Assembly: GCA_050249455.1 (NCBI GenBank)
Contig: JBFWQM010000271.1
Coordinates: forward strand, 1 to 6,585
Source of the DNA: JBFWQM01 sp050249455
Lineage (GTDB): Bacteria; Pseudomonadota; Alphaproteobacteria; MPNO01; VGEU01
Direction of reading: 5' to 3'
DNA length: 6,585 bases
Positions 1 to 5,645 of the stretch are shown piece after piece. Below the pieces are notes generated by a model. It was not told the DNA's origin and ran no database searches. It saw only the letters and a list, made by a program, of their open reading frames with translations. Each line of letters starts with the position of its first letter. Position 1 is the first letter of the stretch. The translations under genes and the position numbers were made by a program.

Positions 1-655
1 TGTGCGCGGTGACGCCCTCGCCGATCGCGGTCTGGCGCGGATCGTCGCCCGACCAGAACCGCGCCGTCGCCGGCGACTTGATCAGGCCCGGGCTGATGCT
101 GATGGCGCGGATGTTGTGGGCGGAGCCTTCGGCCGCCAGCATGCGGGTCAGGCCCATGACGCCCGCCTTGCATGCCCCGTGCGCCGCCGTGCGCAGCGGC
201 AGCAGCTCCAGGTGGCCGGAGATCGAGGCGGTGTTGAGGATCAGCCCGCCGCCGCGCGCCACGAGGTAGGGCCACACCGCCAGCGAGGTGACGTAGGGCA
301 TCGTCAGCTCGTAGCGCACGGTGAGGTCCCAGTCCTCCACCGTCGAGCTCGCGAACGGCCCGCGCGCGCGCAGCGAGCCGGCGTTGTTATAGAGGACGTC
401 GATGCCGCCCCAGGCGTCGAACGCCGCCTTCGCCCACGACTTCGCGTTCTCGAAGTCGCTGAGGTCTAGCGGCTGGATCGAGCGCATCGCGCCGCCCGCG
501 GCGGTGACGAGGCGCACCGTCTCCTCCGCCTCCGGCACCTTGACGTCGCAGCCGAACACCTTCGCGCCGGCCTTGGCGAACGCCAGCGCCGCCGCCCGCC
601 CCTGCCCGCCCGCCGTCCCCGAGATGAGGACGACCTTGTCCTTCAAGCCTTCCAT
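1..655 (-). CDS. SDR family NAD(P)-dependent oxidoreductase with His in place of catalytic Tyr (3' end outside window)
   Basis: The first 218 residues of a short-chain dehydrogenase/reductase; the C-terminal part (about 30-50 residues by family length) lies beyond base 1. Start ATG at 655-653, preceded by GGGGA six bases upstream. Seen: a Rossmann dinucleotide loop SGTAGGQG at residues 12-19, an NNAG motif at 90-93, Ser146 in NTASIS, and Lys163. The usual YxxxK reads HGACK, so the catalytic Tyr is His159, and the usual Asn of the tetrad is Glu116 (RYELT). Everything else is well conserved, so this is not a decaying gene. From memory, a branch of SDRs pairs a similar 'NEL' segment with 'HxAxK', so these changes may define a subfamily rather than a lesion. 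A redox reaction on a hydroxyl or keto substrate is the family role; the substrate is unknown, and altered chemistry or loss of dehydrogenase activity is possible. The gene is divergent from csp and appears to have its own regulated promoter. Confidence 0.93.
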   Translation of the reverse strand, partial: MEGLKDKVVLISGTAGGQGRAAALAFAKAGAKVFGCDVKVPEAEETVRLVTAAGGAMRSIQPLDLSDFENAKSWAKAAFDAWGGIDVLYNNAGSLRARGPFASSTVEDWDLTVRYELTMPYVTSLAVWPYLVARGGGLILNTASISGHLELLPLRTAAHGACKAGVMGLTRMLAAEGSAHNIRAISISPGLIKSPATARFWSGDDPRQTAIGEGVTAH

Positions 656-699
656 GTTGCGTCCCCGCCTTTGGTTGGGCGCCGCCGCGCCGGACGCGA

Positions 700-728
700 A
701 GTCTAGGACCGGGCCCGATGGACGTCCA
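700..728 (-). promoter_or_regulatory. candidate sigma-70-type promoter of the His-variant SDR
   Basis: On the minus strand TGGACG (728-723) is followed after 17 bases by TAGACT (705-700). Each box matches four of six consensus positions. Transcription would start near 693 and give a leader of about 38 nt before the ATG at 655, with the GGGGA ribosome site inside it. Spacing and position fit well; the call rests on pattern only. Confidence 0.42.
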
Positions 729-735
729 TTCGGGC
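713..735. promoter_or_regulatory. inverted repeat (operator candidate) over the SDR -35 box
   Basis: The core ATGGACGTCCAT (718-729) is a perfect 12-base palindrome. It is flanked by GCCCGA (713-718) and TCGGGC (730-735), which are themselves complementary. The whole is a 23-base dyad, perfect except for one extra T at 729. It covers the candidate -35 box at 723-728, the position expected of a repressor site. It lies between two divergent genes and has no T-run, so it is unlikely to be a terminator. The regulator is not visible in the window. Confidence 0.5.
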
Positions 736-819
736 GAGACGACCGGCACCGCGATCGCACCTGCCCGGAAGGCGCCTCTGGCGAAGCGGGCCGCGGACTG
801 CCTCATGGGGACGCCATCA

Positions 820-848
820 TTGATTTCATGCGACGCGTGTGCCATATG
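820..848 (+). promoter_or_regulatory. candidate promoter of the cold-shock gene
   Basis: TTGATT (820-825) and CATATG (843-848) are 17 bases apart, in the first AT-richer patch of the 656-1004 gap. The -35 box keeps TTGA; the -10 box is a weak match. A start near 855 would give a leader of about 150 nt, similar to the long leaders of known cspA-type genes. Confidence 0.33.
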
Positions 849-1004
849 AAGTAAATCGACGTTTGGCCGGACAATCGGGCCGTATCGCCCTCGCAGATTG
901 CGGGCGCACGTTCAGACTCTCTCCAATGATCGATCTGTGGCCTTGGCGCGCAGCATTTGCTCGCGGCGTCGAGCCATGCGCACCGCCTCTAATGGGAAAC
1001 TCAA
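849..1004 (+). promoter_or_regulatory. putative 5' leader of csp
   Basis: This stretch has no gene. It is somewhat richer in A and T than the flanking coding DNA. It contains a hairpin at 886-906: CGCCC and GCA pair with TGCGGGCG around a GAT loop, with a two-base bulge at 891-892. A weaker four-pair stem (865-868 with 878-881) lies just before it. Only a weak ribosome site is present (GGGA at 994-997, seven bases from the ATG). In cspA-type genes such leaders change structure with temperature and control translation; that role is inferred here. Confidence 0.35.
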
Positions 1005-1214
1005 ATGATCAACGGCACCGTCAAGTTCTACAACAGCCAAAAGGGCTTCGGCTTCATCCAGCCGGAGGATGGCGGCAAGGACGTGTTCGTCCACGCAACC
1101 GCGCTGGAGCGCGCTGGACTCAGCATCCTGACCGAGGGCCAGAAGGTCGCCTTCGACACGCAGGAAGACCGCCGCAGCGGAAAGATCGCGGTTCACAACA
1201 TCTCGGCCAGCTGA
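1005..1214 (+). CDS. cspA: cold-shock protein, CspA family
   Basis: A 69-residue single cold-shock domain protein, full length for the family. It binds single-stranded RNA and DNA in the cytoplasm and acts as an RNA chaperone that melts secondary structure and aids translation. Seen: the N-terminal GTVKFYN strand, RNP1 KGFGFI at residues 13-18, RNP2 VFVHAT at 27-32, and the GLSILTEGQKVAF and RRSGK segments typical of alphaproteobacterial Csp proteins. The start ATG has only a weak GGGA upstream, but the protein begins exactly where family members do. A long leader upstream suggests post-transcriptional control. A terminator-like hairpin follows and rpsU lies 167 bases downstream on the same strand; a csp-rpsU pairing is common in alphaproteobacteria as I recall. 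The family is certain; the letter A is only the generic name, since paralogues cannot be told apart here. Confidence 0.95.
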   Translation: MINGTVKFYNSQKGFGFIQPEDGGKDVFVHATALERAGLSILTEGQKVAFDTQEDRRSGKIAVHNISAS

Positions 1215-1246
1215 ACGCGCCCGCAAGCGCCGGCCTGGAATGCGCG

Positions 1247-1271
1247 AAGCCGCTCCCCCGGGGGCGGCTTT
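1247..1271 (+). terminator. hairpin after csp (intrinsic terminator or attenuator)
   Basis: AAGCCGCTCC (1247-1256) pairs with GGGCGGCTT plus the base before it (1261-1270): ten pairs including one T-G wobble, around a CCCG loop. It begins 32 bases after the csp stop and is followed by a short TTT then CGGCG. The T-run is poor, so termination may be partial and leave rpsU linked to csp. Confidence 0.6.
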
Positions 1272-1381
1272 CGGCGTTCTGAGGCCCGGCGCGGGCGCGA
1301 CGCGCCGCCCATCCTGAAACCTCGGCGACCGGTGTGGCCCGCCCGGACCATCCGCCGCCTGTTCGAGAAGGAGCGCAAGGC

Positions 1382-1585
1382 ATGCAAGTCTTCGTACGCG
1401 ACAACGATGTCGACGGCGCACTGCGTGTTCTGAAGAAGAAGATGCAGCGCGACGGGACCTTTCGCGAGATGAAGCGCCGCCGGTCATACGAAAAGCCTTC
1501 GGAGCGGCGCGTCCGGGAAAGGGCCTCCGCCTTGCGCCGTCATCGCAAGACCATGCGCAAGCGCCTCGAGCACGAGGGCTATTAG
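1382..1585 (+). CDS. rpsU: 30S ribosomal protein S21
   Basis: A 67-residue, strongly basic protein of the bS21 family. It belongs to the 30S subunit platform near the 3' end of 16S rRNA and helps initiation. Seen: the N-terminal QVFVRDNDVDGALRVLKKK, the conserved MQRDGTFREMKRR segment at residues 21-33, YEKPSERRVRE at 36-46, and an Arg/Lys-rich C-terminal helix. ATG 1382 is chosen because AAGGAG (1368-1373) lies eight bases upstream and family proteins start at this point; an in-frame GTG at 1334 would add 16 unconserved residues and include the ribosome site. It sits downstream of csp. No separate strong promoter is visible in 1272-1367, so read-through from csp is possible. Confidence 0.96.
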   Translation: MQVFVRDNDVDGALRVLKKKMQRDGTFREMKRRRSYEKPSERRVRERASALRRHRKTMRKRLEHEGY

Positions 1586-1615
1586 AGACATCTTCCGGGG
1601 ACCTGCAACCGTTTC

Positions 1616-1632
1616 GCCGCAGCGAATGCGGC
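1616..1632 (+). terminator. weak hairpin after rpsU
   Basis: GCCGCA (1616-1621) and TGCGGC (1627-1632) form a six-pair stem with a GCGAA loop, 31 bases after the rpsU stop. No T-run follows, so it may only mark the transcript's 3' end or favour Rho-dependent ending. Confidence 0.3.
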
Positions 1633-1704
1633 CAGCGAGGAATGCAGGGCGGCTTCCGGTGGCGCTTTCGCCGCGTGCTGGCGCAGGCGCGGCACCGACG
1701 GCCA

Positions 1705-1733
1705 GGACCGCGCCCGGCAATCGGGTCTAGGAT
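1705..1733 (+). promoter_or_regulatory. weak promoter candidate of the canonical SDR
   Basis: TAGGAT (1728-1733) matches four of six -10 positions and sits 42 bases before the ATG at 1776. The -35 region (GGACCG, 1705-1710, 17-base spacer) is a poor match. The -10 lies in GTCTAGGA (1725-1732), an octamer also present at 701-708 at the candidate -10 of the other SDR, in the opposite sense relative to the gene. Confidence 0.25.
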
Positions 1734-1775
1734 CGCCCCGTCGCCCGCGCGCCGGGGCGAGCCGGGGAGGAGAAG

Positions 1776-2564
1776 ATGGCGGCACGGGGGCTGTTGGACG
1801 TCGCGCGGCTGTTCCGCGTCGACGGCGACGTCGCGCTGGTCACCGGCGGCGGGCACGGGCTCGGGCGCGTCGCGGCGCTCACCCTGGCGGAAGCCGGCGC
1901 CGCAGTCGCCGTCACCGACATCGACCGCGACACCGCGCAGTCGGTCGCCGACGAGATCGTCGCCGCCGGCGGCCGCGCCGTCGCCTGGCGCATGGACGTC
2001 GCCGACCGCGCCGCGGTTTGCGCGACGATCGCCGAGGCGGCCGAGGCGTTCGGCGGCATCCACATCCTGGTGAACAACGCCGGCACGGTGATCCGCGGCG
2101 CGACGGAAGACGTGACCGACGCCGAGTGGGACACCGTGGTCGCCGTCAACCTGACCTCGGCGTTCCTGTGCGCGCGCGAGGCCGGCCGGCACATGATCGC
2201 AGCCGGGCGCGGGCGTATCGTCAACGTCGCGTCGATCTTCGGGCTGGTCGGCGACGGGCTGGCCGCGCACCTCTCCTACAACGCGACCAAGGGGGCGCTG
2301 GTCAACATGACCCGCGCGCTGGCGGTCGAATGGGCGGCGAAGGGCATCCGGGTCAACGCGATCGCCCCGACCTTCTTCCGCACCGGGTTCGCCGGCATCA
2401 AGAAGAGCAACGCGGTCGTCGCGGCGATCGATGAGCGCACGCCGCTCGGCCGCATGGGAGAGCCCGAGGAGCTGGCCGGCGCCATCCTCTACCTCGCCAG
2501 CGCGGCGTCCGCGATGGTCACCGGCCACACGCTCGCGGTCGACGGCGGCTGGACGGCGTGGTAG
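1776..2564 (+). CDS. SDR family NAD-dependent oxidoreductase (classical)
   Basis: A complete 262-residue classical short-chain dehydrogenase, of normal length. Seen in order: the nucleotide-binding TGGGHGLG at 23-30; Asp48 at the end of strand beta-2, which usually favours NAD(H) over NADP(H); DV at 74-75; NNAG at 100-103; catalytic Asn125 (VNLTS), Ser153 (VNVASIFG), Tyr168 and Lys172 (YNATK); and the C-terminal VTGHTLAVDGGW at 248-259. The overall pattern resembles gluconate 5-dehydrogenase, KduD and FabG-like enzymes, but the substrate cannot be fixed; a sugar acid or hydroxy acid is a reasonable guess. ATG 1776 is supported by GGAGG five bases upstream. It is monocistronic by context: rpsU ends 190 bases before, and a hairpin and a convergent gene follow. 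There are two extra residues between Ser and Tyr compared with the usual spacing. Confidence 0.95.
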   Translation: MAARGLLDVARLFRVDGDVALVTGGGHGLGRVAALTLAEAGAAVAVTDIDRDTAQSVADEIVAAGGRAVAWRMDVADRAAVCATIAEAAEAFGGIHILVNNAGTVIRGATEDVTDAEWDTVVAVNLTSAFLCAREAGRHMIAAGRGRIVNVASIFGLVGDGLAAHLSYNATKGALVNMTRALAVEWAAKGIRVNAIAPTFFRTGFAGIKKSNAVVAAIDERTPLGRMGEPEELAGAILYLASAASAMVTGHTLAVDGGWTAW

Positions 2565-2566
2565 GC

Positions 2567-2586
2567 GGGGCGGCGCGTTTCGCCCC
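2567..2586. terminator. shared hairpin between convergent genes
   Basis: GGGGCG (2567-2572) pairs with CGCCCC (2581-2586) around an eight-base loop ending in TTT. It starts three bases after the SDR stop and ends 12 bases before the stop of the DUF3618 gene on the other strand. It could end transcription from both sides, though neither side has a clear T-run after the stem. Confidence 0.45.
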
Positions 2587-2598
2587 TCGCCGGAGGGT

Positions 2599-3567
2599 CT
2601 ATCCGCCGACCGGGCCCCGCCCGTGCGCGGCCCCGTCGCCCGCACCGTTGCCGGCCCCGGCGCGCTGCTCGTCGCGGCGGCCGCTTTCCCGTCCGGCGGG
2701 CCCGCGCGCCGGCGTCAGTTCGGACGCCATGGCATCCTCCGCCTCCGCGAGGGTCTCCGACGCGGCCTGCCGCCCCCGCTCCACGGCCGAGGACGCCAAG
2801 TCTCCCGCCATCTTGCGGACGTGCTCGCCGGTGGCGCCCAGGAGTTCGTCCTCGCGACGCGTCGTCGGCAGCAGCGCCCCCAGCAGCGTGCCGATCGCCA
2901 TCCCGAGCGCGCCGACCGCGAGCGGTTGCGCCTCGTAGGCCTCCTTGATCCGTCCCTGCGCCTGCTGCGCGCCGTTGCGCACCGCACGCGCGCCGTCGCG
3001 GATCTGGCCGGCGTGGTCGGCGGCCATCGCCCGGCCGTGCTCCCAGGCGTCGCCCGCCCGCTCGACCCATTGCGCGGCGGCGTCCTGCGCCTGCTGCATC
3101 GTGCTTTCGACGCGCTTCGCGAAGTCTTCGGCGGTCTCCGCCGCTTCCTGGCGCAGCGTCAATGCCTTGGCCTTCGCCTCCGTCAGCCGCGCCTCGAACG
3201 CCGACTCCGTCTCCTCGGCTCGGCGCTCGGTGCCGGCGGCGGCCGCTCGCGCGCGCGCCACCGCGTCGGCGTGGTGGTTGCCGCGGTCGGCGCGCGTCGT
3301 GCCTTCGTGCCGCCTTCGGCCGCCGGACGTCGCGGCGACCAGCCAGGTCAGGCCGACGCAGGTCACCACCGCCGGCCACGGATTCTCGCGGAAGGAGTCG
3401 CGCAGAGACGCCGCGATGTCGCTGCCGTTGTCGCGAACGTAGGCCGCCGCCTGATCGAGGACCTGATTCGGCGACAGGCGCGCCTGAATCTCTGCGAGCG
3501 TGGCGTCCACCGCGGCGCGATCGGCGTCCAGCTTCAGCTCGATTTCGTCTGCGCTGCGCGTGTTCAT
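2599..3567 (-). CDS. DUF3618 domain-containing membrane protein
   Basis: A 322-residue protein. Residues about 5-55 match the DUF3618 pattern (short acidic/basic helix, DEIELKLDADRAAVDATL, then LSPNQVLDQA). A hydrophobic segment at 63-80 (NPWPAVVTC... LVAAT) follows, then an Ala/Glu/Gln-rich, probably helical coiled region at 105-210, a second hydrophobic stretch at 214-234 (QPLAVGALGMAIGTLLGALLP), and a Gly/Arg/Glu-rich disordered tail. It is probably an inner-membrane protein with a long amphipathic domain. The function is unknown; family members in Rhizobiales sit in stress-linked cassettes. The start ATG 3567 overlaps the stop of the preceding gene (ATGA) and has AAGGAG (3581-3576) eight bases upstream, so it is the third gene of the operon and likely translationally coupled. 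Confidence 0.88.
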   Translation of the reverse strand: MNTRSADEIELKLDADRAAVDATLAEIQARLSPNQVLDQAAAYVRDNGSDIAASLRDSFRENPWPAVVTCVGLTWLVAATSGGRRRHEGTTRADRGNHHADAVARARAAAAGTERRAEETESAFEARLTEAKAKALTLRQEAAETAEDFAKRVESTMQQAQDAAAQWVERAGDAWEHGRAMAADHAGQIRDGARAVRNGAQQAQGRIKEAYEAQPLAVGALGMAIGTLLGALLPTTRREDELLGATGEHVRKMAGDLASSAVERGRQAASETLAEAEDAMASELTPARGPAGRESGRRDEQRAGAGNGAGDGAAHGRGPVGG

Positions 3568-3989
3568 GCGATCCTCTCCTTCGCCATCTGCGCGTCGGTA
3601 CGAACCGACCTGACGGTCCGGTGGGGAAACAGGGCGGTCGCCCGCAGCTTCCAACGCGCGACGAGCCCCATGACGAGCGTCATCACCAGGGCGCCGGCGC
3701 CCACCGCCAGCGCCGCCGCCCACGACGGCCACACCAGGCTGAGCGCGGCGGTCGCGGCGAACAGAAGCATCACCACGGCGCCGATCCCGATGACCAGCGC
3801 CACGGCCAGGACCACGAACGCATTCGACGCCTGCGCCGCGTTCTCGCTCATCTCGGCGCGGGCCAGGCGCGCCTCGTCACGGACCATTTCCACGCATTGA
3901 TCGAACAGGTCCCTGAACAGCTCCGTCAGGGACCTCGTGCCGGGCCGGTGTTCCGGGTCTCTCAACATCGCCCAATCTCCCCGCTGCAT
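3564..3989 (-). CDS. Phage_holin_3_6 / YqjE-like membrane protein
   Basis: Up to 141 residues. Seen: an amphipathic N-terminal helix with SLTELFRDLFDQ and MVRDEARLARAEMSE (20-49), two hydrophobic segments at about 57-80 and 88-111, and a basic tail with FPHRTVRSVRTD. This is the layout of the Phage_holin_3_6 family, which includes E. coli YqjE. Despite the family name these are usually chromosomal inner-membrane proteins of unknown role, not lysis proteins, and no phage gene is near. Start choice is open. ATG 3989 overlaps the upstream stop as TGATG, but its GGAAGG lies only three bases away. ATG 3968 (134 residues) has GGGGAG eight bases upstream and begins closer to the conserved part. It is the middle gene of a three-gene operon and overlaps the next gene by four bases. 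Confidence 0.9.
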   Translation of the reverse strand: MQRGDWAMLRDPEHRPGTRSLTELFRDLFDQCVEMVRDEARLARAEMSENAAQASNAFVVLAVALVIGIGAVVMLLFAATAALSLVWPSWAAALAVGAGALVMTLVMGLVARWKLRATALFPHRTVRSVRTDAQMAKERIA

Positions 3990-4474
3990 CAGCCTTCCGG
4001 GTTCGCCGTCCGCGCGGCGCGCGGGTCCGTCCGTCCAAATCGGTCATCGTCGGCATTGGCCGGGGCGTGCGCCCGCGCCGGGTCGGCGCGCAGTCCGTCG
4101 CCGTGCGCGGGAGACGCGCGCAGCACGCGCCCGATGCCGAAGCCGACGGCGACGGCGGCGCCCAGGAACAGCGCGGGACGATCCTTGGCGATCCGTTCCG
4201 CCTCGCTCCTGAGGCTCGCGATCCCGCGCGTCGCCACCGCGTCCGACAGGTCTTCGAGTTGGCCGCCGAGGCCGCTCAACGCCTGGGCGAGCCACCGCTC
4301 CTCTCCCTGGAGAGCGCTCTGCGCCGATCGGGCCGCCTCCGCCACGTGCCGCACGCGTTCGGAGACACTGCCGCGAATCTTCTCCTCCCGACCCGCGGCG
4401 CCCGGGGTTCCCACGCGGTCGCCCTCGACCTCGTGCGAAGGATCGAAATTGTCGCGATGTTCCGCTTCGGCCAT
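3989..4474 (-). CDS. YqjD/ElaB-like or 'nutrient deprivation-induced'-type membrane-anchored protein
   Basis: A 161-residue protein. The N-terminal 30 residues are polar and acidic. Residues 32-98 look like amphipathic helix (SVSERVRHVAEAARSAQSAL, then LGGQLEDLSDAV). A single hydrophobic segment at 99-119 starts with Lys-Asp-Arg-Pro and contains Gly-rich ALFLGAAVAVGFGIG; a charged tail of about 40 residues follows. The layout resembles E. coli YqjD/ElaB (C-terminal membrane anchor, ribosome-associated in stationary phase) and small Rhizobium proteins called nutrient deprivation-induced. The match is by architecture, so function remains inferred. ATG 4474 has GGAGG (4484-4480) five bases upstream. 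It is the first gene of the operon, and the following YqjE-like gene strengthens the comparison with E. coli yqjD-yqjE. Confidence 0.82.
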   Translation of the reverse strand: MAEAEHRDNFDPSHEVEGDRVGTPGAAGREEKIRGSVSERVRHVAEAARSAQSALQGEERWLAQALSGLGGQLEDLSDAVATRGIASLRSEAERIAKDRPALFLGAAVAVGFGIGRVLRASPAHGDGLRADPARAHAPANADDDRFGRTDPRAARTANPEG

Positions 4475-4528
4475 GCCCGCCTCCGTGCCTTGGCGCGTCT
4501 GTCGCCTTGAGGGATGAAGTGAGTCGGA

Positions 4529-4553
4529 AAGCAGGCTGGAGCGAAGCGGTTCC
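4529..4553 (-). promoter_or_regulatory. possible general-stress (EcfG-type) promoter of the membrane operon
   Basis: On the minus strand GGAAC (4553-4549) is followed after 16 bases by GCTT (4532-4529), about 55 bases before the first operon gene. The alphaproteobacterial EcfG consensus is GGAAC, 16-17 bases, CGTT. The -35 is exact and the -10 keeps only TT plus a G/C, so this is weak. A second GGAAC at 4590-4586 has no matching -10. The rest of the 4475-4676 gap shows no gene. Confidence 0.27.
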
Positions 4554-4642
4554 GCGCGGCCGAGAAAATCGTGCCGAACGGGCGCGTTCCCGTGCAGGAG
4601 GCCGGCGGAAGGCGGTCGGTGCGGAAGGGAAAATACAGTTGT

Positions 4643-4662
4643 CGTCGCGGCAGACGGCGACG
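4643..4662 (-). terminator. terminator candidate after the deacetylase gene
   Basis: CGTCGC and GCGACG (4643-4648 and 4657-4662) form a six-pair stem with an eight-base loop, 15 bases beyond the deacetylase stop on the minus strand. An ATTTT run follows about nine bases after the stem. It separates the deacetylase from the membrane operon read in the same direction. Confidence 0.38.
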
Positions 4663-4676
4663 TGGGGCGCCGGGCG

Positions 4677-5567
4677 CTACGGCACCACGCCCGCCGGCAG
4701 CCCGTCGCAGAACGCCGCGATGTCGCCGGGGCGGGTGACCCAGACCCGCTCGAACCGCGGGTTGGCGCGGATGCGGCGCAGCCCCTCGCGCAGCACCCGC
4801 AGGCGGTGCGGCTGGCCGAAGATGTTGGTGTGCAGCGAGATGGCGCAGACCAGCGGCTGGCGCGCCGACTGCTCGACCAGCTCCTCGAACTGGCGCACCA
4901 TCGCCTCGACGAACTGCACCGGGTCGAAGTGGAGCTGGACGGCGGCGACGTAGTCGTTGATCTCCACCGGGTAGGGAACGCTGAGGATGCGGCCCCGCCG
5001 CGTCTTCATCCAGAACGGCTGGTCGTCGGCCGCCCAGTCGAGCAGATAGCGGTAGCCCGCCTCCTGCAGCAGGTCGGGCGTGAGCTCGCTGGGAATCTGG
5101 TTGGGCGTCATCCAGCCGCGCGGCGGCGCGCCCTCGTGCCGGGCGATCACCTCGGTCACCTCGGCGATCAGCGCCCGCTCCTCCTCCTCCGGGCGGCCGC
5201 CGACCCGCTCGGAGTTGGTGCGGCCGTGGCCGACGAACTCGTCGCCGCGCTTGCGGATCGCCGCCGGGATCTCCGGGTGCGTGTCGTAGAGGTAGGAATT
5301 GACCAGGTGGGCGGCCGGCAGCTCCATCTCGTCGAACAGCTCGAGCATGCGCCAGAACCCGACCCGGTTGCCGTATTCGCGCCACGACCAGTTGCGGTGG
5401 TCGGGCGGCGGCGGCGCGGCGCCCAGCACCGCCCCCGGCATGCCGTAGCCGAAGGTCTCGACGTTCAGCGCGACGTAGAAGGCGAGCGACTTGCCGCCGG
5501 GCCAGGCGTAGTGCGCGCGAGTCGGCAGGGCCGAAAACGGGAAGCGCCCATGGGTCGGCAAGGTCAT
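4677..5567 (-). CDS. polysaccharide deacetylase (NodB/PuuE-like) family hydrolase
   Basis: A complete 296-residue protein without a signal peptide, so probably cytosolic. It resembles the PuuE-like branch of carbohydrate esterase family 4, which includes allantoinases and other amide or ester hydrolases, more than secreted chitin deacetylases. Seen: SLAFYVALNVETFGYG (27-42), where the first acidic motif reads N35-V-E37; FVGHGRTNSER (111-121), the metal-binding HxxxH with Asn118 at the second His; GWMTPNQIPS (151-160); DLLQEAGYRYLLDW (165-178) with DD at 181-182; and SLHTNIFGQPHR (244-255) with the late His246. ATG 5567 is chosen because GGGAG lies six bases upstream; an in-frame ATG at 5684 would add 39 unconserved residues across the promoter. 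It is divergent from the Pht5-like gene, which suggests a shared pathway. Substrate unknown; a small cyclic amide is possible. Confidence 0.9.
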   Translation of the reverse strand: MTLPTHGRFPFSALPTRAHYAWPGGKSLAFYVALNVETFGYGMPGAVLGAAPPPPDHRNWSWREYGNRVGFWRMLELFDEMELPAAHLVNSYLYDTHPEIPAAIRKRGDEFVGHGRTNSERVGGRPEEEERALIAEVTEVIARHEGAPPRGWMTPNQIPSELTPDLLQEAGYRYLLDWAADDQPFWMKTRRGRILSVPYPVEINDYVAAVQLHFDPVQFVEAMVRQFEELVEQSARQPLVCAISLHTNIFGQPHRLRVLREGLRRIRANPRFERVWVTRPGDIAAFCDGLPAGVVP

Positions 5568-5607
5568 CGGTGTCTCCCGTGCTGTGCGGCCGGCGCGGCC
5601 GGACGCC

Positions 5608-5636
5608 ATGCTTCTCCCGGCGGCGCGGGCTGTCAA
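5608..5636 (-). promoter_or_regulatory. candidate sigma-70 promoter of the deacetylase gene
   Basis: A perfect TTGACA (5636-5631) is followed after 17 bases by AAGCAT (5613-5608), which keeps three of six -10 positions. Transcription would begin near 5601. The leader would then start in a very stable stem, CGGCCG (5587-5592) pairing with CGGCCG (5596-5601) around GCG. Confidence 0.48.
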
Positions 5637-5645
5637 CGGCGCCGA

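Noticed and set aside
713..735. The dyad as an intrinsic terminator
   Set aside because: It lies upstream of two divergent genes, not after one, and has no T-run on either side.
1334..1381. GTG at 1334 as the rpsU start
   Set aside because: The added residues are not S21-like, and AAGGAG lies inside this extension at the right distance from ATG 1382.
912..2645. 577-codon open frame on the minus strand across csp, rpsU and the canonical SDR
   Set aside because: It is antisense to three clearly real genes and has an Arg/Gly/Ala/Asp-rich composition with no recognisable domain, a usual artefact of GC-rich codon bias.
2431..3900. 489-codon open frame on the plus strand over the DUF3618 and holin-like genes
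   Set aside because: It is antisense to genes with clear domain structure and overlapping starts, and its translation is low-complexity Arg/Ala.
3564..3989. Prophage or lysis cassette because of a 'holin' family match
   Set aside because: No endolysin, structural or integrase gene is nearby. Phage_holin_3_6 proteins such as YqjE are ordinary chromosomal membrane proteins, and the neighbours are membrane stress-type genes.
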